The position numbers and the translations under genes were made by a program. Positions 1-8,000 of a stretch of DNA of 53,506 nt are shown piece by piece. The notes under the pieces are model-generated. The model made no database searches and had not been told where the DNA came from. It saw only the letters and a list, made by a program, of their open reading frames with translations. The first letter of the stretch is position 1. Every line of letters starts with the position of its first letter. The stretch lies in the IMG/VR virus record IMGVR_UViG_3300040801_002902, positions 1 to 53,506 of that record; one strand, 5' to 3'. This stretch comes from a virus.

Positions 1-1
1 A

Positions 2-169
2 TCAGGTCTGCAGGACACAATGGGCGACCTGATTGTCGACGTCATCGGCGCGGCATTGGCCAGCTGGCTTGGGTATGTCTACCTGCGGGCCAAAGACCCG
101 TCATTCTGGACATGGCCAATTGACCGGTTCGTGGCACTGAACAAAAAGCTGTTCCGCAAGCTTAGATAG
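2..169 (+). CDS. C-terminal end of a host membrane protein (partial)
   Basis: The reading frame is open from the left edge and stops with TAG at 167-169, so only the last 55 codons are present. The visible part has a D-T-M-G-D-L motif followed by a hydrophobic helix (IGAALASWLGYVYL) and a basic tail. The pattern Asp-Thr-Met-x-Asp-Leu before the last membrane helix is common in small polytopic membrane proteins of the DUF2238/VanZ-like kind, but the fragment is too short to name the family. It is the only probable host gene in the window and lies 11 bases from the displaced tRNA fragment, so it marks the chromosome side of the integration site. Confidence 0.6.
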   Translation, partial: SGLQDTMGDLIVDVIGAALASWLGYVYLRAKDPSFWTWPIDRFVALNKKLFRKLR

Positions 170-180
170 CCAGGTGGTAA

Positions 181-231
181 TGGTGACCCCGGCAGGATTC
201 GAACCTGCAACCTGCCCCTTAGGAGGGAACC
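181..231 (-). repeat. Attachment site: displaced 3' half of tRNA-Arg(CCU), copy A
   Basis: On the minus strand this reads as an anticodon loop CUCCUAA (anticodon CCU), the 3' anticodon strand GGGGC, a variable region, a T arm with the sequence TTCGAAT flanked by GCAGG and CCTGC, the acceptor strand CGGGGTC and the encoded ACCA tail. No 5' acceptor strand (GACCCCG) or D arm follows, so this is not a whole tRNA. It marks the left junction of element 1. Its T stem equals copy C (53311-53356) and differs from copy B (15045-15090). Confidence 0.85.
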
Positions 232-241
232 GTTCATAGCG

Positions 242-1336
242 CTATTCCTTCTTTGATTTCTGCTGCTTGGGTGTTTGTACAGGGTCTTCCTGTACATGGT
301 TTGTACGAAAACGGGCTCTAACGTCGGCCTCATCCGTCTCCGCATGGGCATAAATACGCATGGGTAAATTCGGGTCTGACCAGCGGCCAGCCTTGGCCGC
401 AGTGACTGGATCGACGCCCTGCCTGACCACCAATTCAGTGAAGAACCCGTGTCGCCCCGCTGGGTGGGCTGACAGGTACTGGATGCCCGCACGCTTGCAG
501 ATGGTCTTCCATCGCGTGTTGTAGCCAGTCGAGCTTCCATAGCCGAAAACACGCGGCTTCATGAACTTGCCGGTCTTGCGATTCTTGGGTCGCTTTGGTG
601 GCAAGGCAAGCAACTCGTCCATCATTTCAGGTGAAACGGTAATCCAGCTCTCGGGATGCCCCTTCTTTGCTTTCACCCTGACCTTATTCTCGGCAGACCT
701 CAGATCGTCGGGCTCCAATGATACGGCCTGATCGATCCACGCCGCCGTCTCGAACATGAACCGGACCAGCGCCGCATTGTACGGATCGGCAGCGCTGCAA
801 AATGCCTCGATCCACTCCTTGTCGGCTGGTTTCCGTTCTACCCTGCTCTGCTTCCCGCGCCGCCTGTCCTGAGCAATCCGTTCGAACTTGTCATACGGTT
901 TCACCCTAATCAGCGGCGTCCCTTCGAGCTCATGCGCGTTGTTGATTACCGCGCTGGCAGGCGTCACGATTTCTCGCCACCATGTATCGGTAGACGCTTT
1001 GGGCTTGAGCTTTGGCCCTAACCCTTTCAGCAATGCACCGGAAATCGCTCTGAGAGGTGTATCACCAATCTCCTTCACTATTTTGATCAACTGCTTGGCC
1101 GTTTTCGGAGAGGCGTTGTACAGCATGATGGCATCTGAAAACGTTTTGCTTGGCTCATCTCCGAGCAAGTACTGACGAATTTGATACTCGGTCTCACGCG
1201 CTAGCCAGTCCCGTGCACCTGCTTCTGTAGTCGACCCAGTGCTGTCGCGGTATTTACGTGAGAACGGTCTGCCGTTGTATTCGATCGTCCCATAGACATA
1301 GTAGTATCGGCCCCGCTTATAGATTTTGGTCGGCAT
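242..1336 (-). CDS. int: Tyrosine recombinase (integrase) of element 1, probably impaired
   Basis: This 364-residue phage-type integrase would join the element to the tRNA-Arg site; its stop lies 10 bases from the tRNA fragment, the usual place for an int gene. The N-terminal third has the arm-binding and core-binding layout (start MPTKIYKRG). The C-terminal catalytic part keeps the histidine-arginine box in the form AHPAGRHGF and a tyrosine in RIYAHA (Y329). Where the first catalytic arginine is expected, in a T-A-A-x-I-D-Q-A context, the codon is TGG (W200); one base change from CGG would explain this. The start is the ATG at 1334-1336, inside the upstream xis-like gene. Loss of this Arg normally abolishes strand cleavage, so activity is doubtful. 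Confidence 0.9.
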   Translation of the reverse strand: MPTKIYKRGRYYYVYGTIEYNGRPFSRKYRDSTGSTTEAGARDWLARETEYQIRQYLLGDEPSKTFSDAIMLYNASPKTAKQLIKIVKEIGDTPLRAISGALLKGLGPKLKPKASTDTWWREIVTPASAVINNAHELEGTPLIRVKPYDKFERIAQDRRRGKQSRVERKPADKEWIEAFCSAADPYNAALVRFMFETAAWIDQAVSLEPDDLRSAENKVRVKAKKGHPESWITVSPEMMDELLALPPKRPKNRKTGKFMKPRVFGYGSSTGYNTRWKTICKRAGIQYLSAHPAGRHGFFTELVVRQGVDPVTAAKAGRWSDPNLPMRIYAHAETDEADVRARFRTNHVQEDPVQTPKQQKSKKE

Positions 1337-1557
1337 GACGGGCCTCTCTCAAAAATGGTATCGATCTGTGCGGGTGTTATCAGCATGGTTCGACCCAGCC
1401 GATAGAACGCGCCCGTATCATTTGCCCGTTCGCGCAATGTGCGTTCGGAGATTTCAATCTCTCGCTCTGCCATGATCTCCACCCATTGTGCTGGCGTCTT
1501 GCCAAGCCCTAGGATTTGCGAGCTGTCTGTTTTGTCGATTTCCGCCATTTCAGTCAT
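1201..1557 (-). CDS. Excisionase-like DNA-binding protein overlapping int
   Basis: A 118-residue protein with a start ATG at 1555-1557 preceded by AAGG. The first 75 residues hold a predicted helix-turn-helix (WVEIMAEREIEISERTLRERA) followed by a short basic segment typical of proteins that sit directly upstream of integrases in Rhodobacterales islands. The last 45 codons overlap the start of int by 136 bases in another frame. It probably controls the direction of recombination. An upstream in-frame start at 1653 exists but would run into the divergent promoter region, so the internal ATG is preferred. The assignment rests on position and HTH character rather than a named family. Confidence 0.6.
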   Translation of the reverse strand: MTEMAEIDKTDSSQILGLGKTPAQWVEIMAEREIEISERTLRERANDTGAFYRLGRTMLITPAQIDTIFERGPSCRPKSISGADTTMSMGRSNTTADRSHVNTATALGRLQKQVHGTG

Positions 1558-1703
1558 CCTTATCCGTTCGGGTTGAAATTTCTGTACGCATGGAATCGCT
1601 TGTTCTGCACCTTCTGACGTGGTCAGATGGGTTGAAGCGTAAATATACGTCATTTTGTGCTATGTTTATACAAAACTGCGCAATGGTCAATTAGGAAACT
1701 TGC

Positions 1704-2126
1704 ATGCCGCGAGAAGATGCTGATTTGTTTGCTGAGATAGGCGCGCGCCTAGCGATCTGTCGCAGCGAAATAGGCGTCTCGCAGGCCGCGATGGCCGAAG
1801 CCATTGGGGTCTCGCATAGGGCTTATCACAGCTACGAAAAAGGAAAGCGCGGCGTCCCTGTCGAAGCCCTGGTCAAGATGCAGGACAAATACGAGGTTGA
1901 CGTCGCTTGGTTGCTGCTCGGCACGAAATCAATCCGTGCCGGTCACGATTTCGATGCGCTGAAACGAATTGAGACATCTCTCGATCAGTACCTGGAAAGC
2001 GCCAACATCAAGATCAAAAGTGAGAAGCGCGGGGCAATCGTCGCGCGCTGGTATGAATCACACGTCAAGGGTCGGGAAGTATCAAATGATGAAGTCCACA
2101 CCTGGATTGAATTCGCAAGGGAGTAA
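1704..2126 (+). CDS. XRE-family transcriptional repressor of element 1
   Basis: A 140-residue protein with an N-terminal Cro/C1-type helix-turn-helix at residues about 10-65 (ISQAAMAEAIGVSHRAYHSYEKGKRG-like core, then VDVAWLLLG). The C-terminal half is helical and polar with no recognisable peptidase domain, so it is not a LexA-type autocleaving repressor. It is transcribed divergently from the xis-int pair, with about 145 bases between the starts, a layout typical of a repressor that controls excision. It runs into the next small gene with 4 bases between stop and start. Confidence 0.8.
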   Translation: MPREDADLFAEIGARLAICRSEIGVSQAAMAEAIGVSHRAYHSYEKGKRGVPVEALVKMQDKYEVDVAWLLLGTKSIRAGHDFDALKRIETSLDQYLESANIKIKSEKRGAIVARWYESHVKGREVSNDEVHTWIEFARE

Positions 2127-2130
2127 CCAA

Positions 2131-2427
2131 ATGCAACCACCAAGCGATAACTGGAAGCGTATCCGCCGGGCGACTTTGGAGCGCGCGCAACGAACCGCAA
2201 TCGATCCGCTGTCGCCGCTATACAACATATATTCGGGCGCCTGTGCCCTGTATCTCGCGGGCTTTCTTTATTTCAAATTCTTCGACTACGGTACCGATTT
2301 CAGTTGGTTCACAGCATGCCTAATCATCTGTGTTGCCATTGCCGGGGCACTTGTTCCATTGCTGACAGGCTCAGTTGTTACCTTGCATTTCGCGAGCAAG
2401 AGACTGGAGCGTTTGATTGCTGAGTGA
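2131..2427 (+). CDS. Small membrane protein, unknown function
   Basis: A 98-residue protein starting at the ATG 4 bases after the repressor stop (GGGAG lies upstream). It has a basic N terminus, then two hydrophobic segments at about residues 35-50 and 60-85, and a short charged tail. I do not recognise a family. Tight coupling to the repressor suggests co-transcription and a role tied to maintenance or regulation of the element, but nothing more can be said. Confidence 0.6.
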   Translation: MQPPSDNWKRIRRATLERAQRTAIDPLSPLYNIYSGACALYLAGFLYFKFFDYGTDFSWFTACLIICVAIAGALVPLLTGSVVTLHFASKRLERLIAE

Positions 2428-2529
2428 GCAAAGCACAAAGTGCTGTTTCTCAGATCTTCGGAAATGCGGGAAACTACCCATGACGATTAAGACTTGGCTC
2501 CAACTTGTCTGCTCGGGAGGCCAATTCGC

Positions 2530-3429
2530 GTGACGTTTGGAGTGTTTATTCACCGGACAGACTCAGTCTACGATGACGTCCCGTCGGAACGATACCAGTT
2601 CCCAAAAAAATACCTGACGCGTGTGCAACAGTGTGAAGGCGACTGGATCGTCTACCTTGAACCTACCAAGGTGAAAAACACCAAAGGCTACTTCGCGGTC
2701 GCCAAGGTTCAAGAGATCATCGCAGACCCCCGCAGCGCTGATATGTATTTGGCTGTCATCGAGCCTGGGACCTATCTCGACTTTGGCGATCCGGTTCCAT
2801 TCCGCGATCCTGACGGAATCGTCGAGCAAGGCGTCTTGAACGATCTTGGAAACATTTCCGGCCGCGCTCAGGCCGCGGTACGGCCACTCTCGGCAGGGGA
2901 TTTCGCCCGGATTGTGGAGCGCGGACTTGGGCAAGAGGATGATTTCTTGCCTCGCGTCGATGATGCAAGCCGAATGCCCGGCTTCCAAGACTCGCAGGTA
3001 CCTTTTCAGCATCTCGCAGCGCGAGATCGCGTAAACCAGCTGACCAACCGTGCCGTGCGCGACCGCAACTTCCGAAAGAATGTTCTACGCGCTTATGGCG
3101 AACGTTGCGCGATTACAGGTCTGCGCCTGATCAATGGTGGCGGACGTGCCGAGGTCGAGGCCGCACATATCAGGCCTGTCGAGCGTGACGGGCCCGATAT
3201 AGTGAGCAATGGGTTAGCGTTATCTGGAACCGCGCATTGGATGTTTGACAGAGGCCTAGTAGGGCTCGCCGACGATCTTTCCGTTCTCGTGTCTAGGCAA
3301 AGCAACGACCTAGAAGCCGTATCAGCGATGATCAATTCTTCCGGAAAGCTATTGGCACCTGATCGTCTGGCCAACCGGCCAAGAGCCGAGTTCGTTACTT
3401 GGCATCGAGAGAATTGCTTCAAGCACTAA
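2530..3429 (+). CDS. HNH endonuclease, restriction-type
   Basis: A 299-residue protein. The start chosen is GTG at 2530 because a strong ribosome binding site (GGGAGG, 2515-2520) lies 9 bases upstream and the sequence T-F-G-V-F-I-H-R that follows matches the usual beginning of this family as I recall it; a longer ATG start at 2494 is less likely. The first 150 residues form a beta-rich domain (GDWIVYLEP, GYFAVAKV) of unknown, possibly PUA/EVE-like, fold. Residues about 190-299 hold the HNH nuclease: an RCAITG turn, the A-A-H-I-R-P motif, an N-G-L-A-L-S stretch and H-W-M-F-D-R-G. Such two-domain HNH proteins often occur in defence islands and may cut modified or foreign DNA. It converges on the RES gene with 12 bases between stops. 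Confidence 0.8.
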   Translation: MTFGVFIHRTDSVYDDVPSERYQFPKKYLTRVQQCEGDWIVYLEPTKVKNTKGYFAVAKVQEIIADPRSADMYLAVIEPGTYLDFGDPVPFRDPDGIVEQGVLNDLGNISGRAQAAVRPLSAGDFARIVERGLGQEDDFLPRVDDASRMPGFQDSQVPFQHLAARDRVNQLTNRAVRDRNFRKNVLRAYGERCAITGLRLINGGGRAEVEAAHIRPVERDGPDIVSNGLALSGTAHWMFDRGLVGLADDLSVLVSRQSNDLEAVSAMINSSGKLLAPDRLANRPRAEFVTWHRENCFKH

Positions 3430-3441
3430 CGGCCCAAACCC

Positions 3442-4629
3442 TCATCCATTTTTGATTAGGTGAAGTTCTTTTAAATTTGGCACCGTAATCGACGGCACCG
3501 CCGGAGTGTCATAGGTTACCTTCGCCACGCCCATTACTTGAGAATGCGCGTCCGAAAACTCAAAAGTCGATGGCCTGAAAATGCAGATGTTACTGCCTGA
3601 GGAAACAGAGCTTCTGAAACGCACACCATCAAAGCCTTTTCGAAGCAAAACCTCGGAAAGCAGTTGTGTCAGAAGGTAAGGTGTCTTTTCGTCGGGCGTC
3701 ACAGGTGTGCTCATTAGGCGATCAAACGCTTGAATGGTCGCATACAAGTCAAGGCGATCATCGTTACTTGAAAAGCGTGTGATCGGTGGATCGAAATCAG
3801 CGACTCTGAACGCGGCAACGCTTCGAAATCCACCAACGGAGACGTAGTGACCTGGATGTGGACGGATTTCTGCAACGGCTGTGTATGCATCCGACGCTAG
3901 ATACAGAACTGAAATACCCTGACGGTTTAGCCGCCCTGCGCTCGCAATCAAAGGCGACGGTGCCCCTATGTCCTTTCCCATCCAAGGCTGTCGAACCACG
4001 TTGTTGCCAAAACCTCCGTCAAATCTTTGATAGGTTGCCTGACAACCTTTGCGGGCGCGAAACCAGACTTCATTCTCCGACAATTCAAGCGCCACATCGT
4101 CAATGAAGTTATCAATCATCGCCTCAAGTGCAGGCTCGACGTCAAAGAAGTTTTCATGGTGTAAACGCCTTTGGAGTTTGCTAAATTCTGTCGGATCGGT
4201 TCTAGAAATGGCGCTATTCATGTATCGTGTTCCATCGCCATCAAAGCCTGCGTATACTGCGACCCCTTCGTTCGCAGGTGGATAAGGGGGCCACTCAAGC
4301 AATTCGATAAAGGCATCCAAATGCTCGTCAACTTCTGGAGGCCGTACTACCGGGTTATCCGGTGTCGACAAAAGAGAAAGAACGCTATCGCCACCCCAAT
4401 GTGGGTTGTATTCGAATTCGTCCCAGAAAAACCGAATTAGGGAACGGATCAACATAATCATCGGTTCAAGGTTCTCGGTATTTCTGACTTGAACGTCACA
4501 ACGCCCACACAACGCACAAAGCCCCTGGCAGGAGTCATCTTCGACTAGAGTCTTTAGCTCTGAATGAACCGCGCAGTCGCTGCAGAGACTAATTTTCACT
4601 TCGGAGTCGTCTTCTATTTCGTACGTCAA
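3442..4629 (-). CDS. RES-domain protein with zinc-finger-type N terminus
   Basis: A 395-residue protein. The N terminus has two cysteine pairs (C-S-D-C and C-A-L-C-G-R-C) that fit a zinc-binding RES N-terminal domain, followed by a helical region of about 130 residues. The C-terminal half is a RES domain with the expected Arg (WFRARKG), Glu (VAEIRPH) and the late Ser segment (SSGSNICIF). RES-domain toxins such as ParT and MbcT consume NAD+ by phosphorolysis or transfer ADP-ribose. Here there is no adjacent Xre-type antitoxin; the N-terminal domain may restrain the enzyme, which fits an abortive-infection effector. The start is uncertain: the longest frame uses TTG with a close AGGA; a GTG ten codons later is possible. 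Both keep the cysteines. Confidence 0.75.
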   Translation of the reverse strand: MTYEIEDDSEVKISLCSDCAVHSELKTLVEDDSCQGLCALCGRCDVQVRNTENLEPMIMLIRSLIRFFWDEFEYNPHWGGDSVLSLLSTPDNPVVRPPEVDEHLDAFIELLEWPPYPPANEGVAVYAGFDGDGTRYMNSAISRTDPTEFSKLQRRLHHENFFDVEPALEAMIDNFIDDVALELSENEVWFRARKGCQATYQRFDGGFGNNVVRQPWMGKDIGAPSPLIASAGRLNRQGISVLYLASDAYTAVAEIRPHPGHYVSVGGFRSVAAFRVADFDPPITRFSSNDDRLDLYATIQAFDRLMSTPVTPDEKTPYLLTQLLSEVLLRKGFDGVRFRSSVSSGSNICIFRPSTFEFSDAHSQVMGVAKVTYDTPAVPSITVPNLKELHLIKNG

Positions 4630-4849
4630 AATCCTACACCATTTTCGAGCTGCTAGCCTTACAAACCTGATTTCCTACTTCGTAGCAGGGGCTGATCAGG
4701 TTGTCAGTCAAACAAGCCATTGAACCAGAATATGTCTCTCAGTTCTTGGTTTCCATTTCAATGCCCTTCAATGCAATGTTTCGGCCAATCCGAACCCCTC
4801 AAGCACCATCTTTGTCGCGGAGGCAAAATCCCAGTTCGATCATCGCCGA

Positions 4850-5012
4850 ACCGTTCTGACGTCAAAGTTTTTTGCAACCGCGGCGACTGACGGCTTCCCA
4901 CCAATGCCAATTTTGCGCCTATGTGAATTACGAGAGCTTACTTCGCGAGAAGCTTGGTGTCTCGATTTTTGCAAGGCTGCTTTACGTTGCAAATTGGTCC
5001 GGATAGAAATTT
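4850..5012 (-). pseudogene. Possible remnant with a helix-turn-helix end (recombinase-like)
   Basis: The 440 bases between the RES gene and the STAND gene hold no intact gene. On the minus strand an open stretch of 54 codons without a good start ends in a segment (KPSVAAVAKNFDVRTVRR) that looks like the C-terminal helix-turn-helix of a resolvase or transposase, preceded by a basic Arg/Ser/Lys-rich stretch. It may be the decayed tail of a recombinase left by an earlier insertion, or chance. Nothing else is evident between 4630 and 5069 apart from the promoter that the downstream gene must have. Confidence 0.25.
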
Positions 5013-5069
5013 GTCATTGATTATAAGTGCGTGCGTTGACGCAGAAGCCACTGAACTGGATTAATTTGC

Positions 5070-8000
5070 ATGCCAATTTTCGATATTCCAAGTGACCGTT
5101 TGACCGACCTGACTGACTCCGAGCAACGTGAATTGATAGCGCGGCTCTGCGAGGCAGAGCGCGAGCGACAAGGTGGTCATCGAAACGAAGTTCGGTGGGG
5201 GGGCAGCCAAACCGCCGCTGACGGTGGACTTGATGTGGTCGTTGAACCAGTGGGGCCCTTCACTGTCGCGGGCCCGCTTGCGCGCAGTGACGTTGGGATT
5301 CAGGTCAAAGCGGCAGACTACGCGCCAGCCGCCATTACCGCTGAGATGCGATATGGCGGATCGCTACGGCCTTCAATATCGCGGCTCGCGGGAAAGAGTG
5401 GTGCCTATGTCATTGCAAGCACTGGCGCAAATTGTTCAGAAGCTATGCTTCAACGGCGCATCGATGCGATGCGCGATGCGGCTGCCGATGATCCTAATGG
5501 TTCGGCTTTGGACTTAGTCTTCCTCGACCGTAAAGCGATCAGCCGATGGGTCAGCGCACATCCCTCGGTGGCCGCGTGGTTGCGCTCGCGCTTGATGCTT
5601 CCCACGCTCCAAGGTTGGCAAACCTTCGGTCGCTGGTCCTCAACACCTGCAGGCGCGTCTGATGACCTAATCTGCGAGGAGGGGCTCGCCTTCTACCTTG
5701 AACGCAGAGAGCCCATACGAGCTCTCCCTGAAGCCATTGATGAGATCAGACGTCTTGTCCGTGATGGAACGGGAGCTGTGCGCATCGCTGGCCTGTCGGG
5801 AATTGGAAAAAGCCGCATCGTTCAAGCGCTATTCGAACGGGTCGGCGACGAGCCTGCACTGGCGACTTCACATGCGGTTTATACCGATCTGGGGCATTCA
5901 CCCGACCCGTCGCCTATGGCTATGCTCGAAGCACTCATTGAGGGGGATAATCCAGCAATACTTGTGGTCGACAATTGCCCTCCGGACACCCATCAGTCAT
6001 TGGCGCGCAAATTGGCGCAACGCCCCGGTCCTGTTCGCATGATCACCGTCGAGTATGACGTACGAACTGACCGGCCTGAGGAAACCAATGTCATCCGCAT
6101 TGAGGCTGAAGGCCCAGATATAGTCGAGGCTCTGCTTCGCCGTCGACATGGTGACTTGTCTACCGGTGATGCTCGACGCCTTGCTGAACTTGCCCAAGGA
6201 AATGCGCGATTGGCGTTCGCCCTTGCTCAGGCGGCTCCCCATACCGGAACCCTCTCGACTTTTGACGATACCGCGCTTTTCGATCGCCTGTTCTGGCAGC
6301 GCGAAGAGCGAAACGATGAATTAGCTCGCGCGGCGGAAGTTCTGTCGCTTGTATACTCGTTTGAAGTCGACGGGGAGGAAGAACCTGATGAGCTTACCTT
6401 TCTTGGCACTCTTGCCGAATTATCCCGAGGCGCGATGCACCGGCATGCCGTTACCCTGTCCGCGCGGGGCCTTGCCCAAGCCCGAAGCAGATGGCGCGCA
6501 GTTCTGCCTCACGCTCTCGCAAATCGTCTCGCTGAGCAAGCACTGAGATCAATCCCATGGCGAACAATCGCAGATGGCTTTTCCGAAAAACTCCGCCTCC
6601 GTCGTTCCTTAGCTCGCCGACTTTCCTACCTCCATGACTCCAATGAGGCTCGGAGAATTGTCGCTCGCTGGATAGAGGCTGGAGGACCATTGCATGGCCC
6701 GACGCCCGACATGCAAGTACTCGAGGCCGTGTGTCATGTCGTCCCGGATGAGGCACTACAAGTCGTCGATGCGATGATCACTGCACTTCAGGAGCGACCA
6801 GGAGATTTTCATCATCTCGATAACCTGACCCGAATGATTTCGCGGATCGCTCATTCCGAGGCAATGTTCCCTCGAGCCTGCGAAAGCATGATCACACTGG
6901 CTATTGCGTTCGAAGAACAACAGTCATCGAACGCCGATAATGCATTGAGTAGCCTCTTCGGTCTCTACCTTTCTGGAACGCTGGCTCAGACTGAAACGCG
7001 CGCTCAAGTAGTACGCCAGTACATCTTCGCGAACGACGCGAAGCAAAACGCCCACGGTGTCCGCATGCTTCGCTCGGCATTGCAAACGGGTAATTGGTCC
7101 TCCTCCTTTCTATCCTACGATGACGCCCGCCCCGATGCATTTGGATGGGAACCTCGGGGACCGGAGGTCTTAGCATGGTTCACTGGTTGGCTTGATCTGG
7201 CGGCAGAGGTCGCTCGGGACGCGCCTCCAGAGGTCCAAGACAGCGCCAGAAAGGCTCTGGCAGACGAAATAGATGGGATTTGGAGATGTATGCCATCACT
7301 TCGGCGGCGTATCGAAGAAGTTACGCGAGAACTGCATGCTTCAGCGCCTTGGGCCGAAGGGCGACATGCCCTGAAGCAGATGCTCTATTTTATTCGCCGA
7401 CGAGAAGAACGGTTTCCGACCGGCGAAATTGACAGGGTACGTCAACTCATTAGTGATATGGAGCCAATGGATGTTGAAGCTCGGTTGCATGCCGAACTAG
7501 TAAGAGGATGGGATCTGGATGCCGACACCGATGATGACTTCGATGCTGCAGAGGCTCGGCGAAACCAGCGCTTAGAAGCTCTTGGGCTGGAGTTGGCGAA
7601 CGATCAAAATAGCCTTCGCGCTGTTGGTCGCGCTCTTCTCGAAGCGGAAGGCGGGTCGTTCTATTCACTGGGGGCCGGACTCGCACAAGAGGCCAATAAT
7701 CCCCTCGAGCTATGGGGTATCCTTAGGGATTTATTCTTAGCAGATATCGCCAAATCGCGTCAGACGAGCGTCCTCTCCGGGTTTATTCATCAGCTTGATA
7801 GCTCGAATCCTGAAGTGGCGGCAGAAATCAGGAATGAATGCCGAACCATGCCCGACTTGCGACAGTGTTACAGCATTTTTCTCGCCAGGGGTGCCCTGCC
7901 AGCGGAGGAGTTGGAGCATGTCTATGAAATTGCTGCAGATCCAGAAATTTCAGCTTGGCTATTCAGCGATATATCTTGGCGCGAAGAACGCGAACTGACT

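Noticed and set aside
181-231. Complete tRNA-Arg gene
   Set aside because: Only the anticodon loop and 3' half are present; neither a D arm nor a 5' acceptor strand GACCCCG occurs at any of the three sites.
2563-3012. Long minus-strand frame opposite the HNH gene
   Set aside because: The plus strand has a strong start site, recognisable HNH motifs and normal composition; the antisense frame has none.
3442-4629. RES gene as toxin half of a parST/mbcTA-type pair
   Set aside because: Neither neighbour is an Xre/MbcA-type antitoxin; the closest XRE gene is 1.3 kb away beyond the HNH gene and belongs to the int control region.
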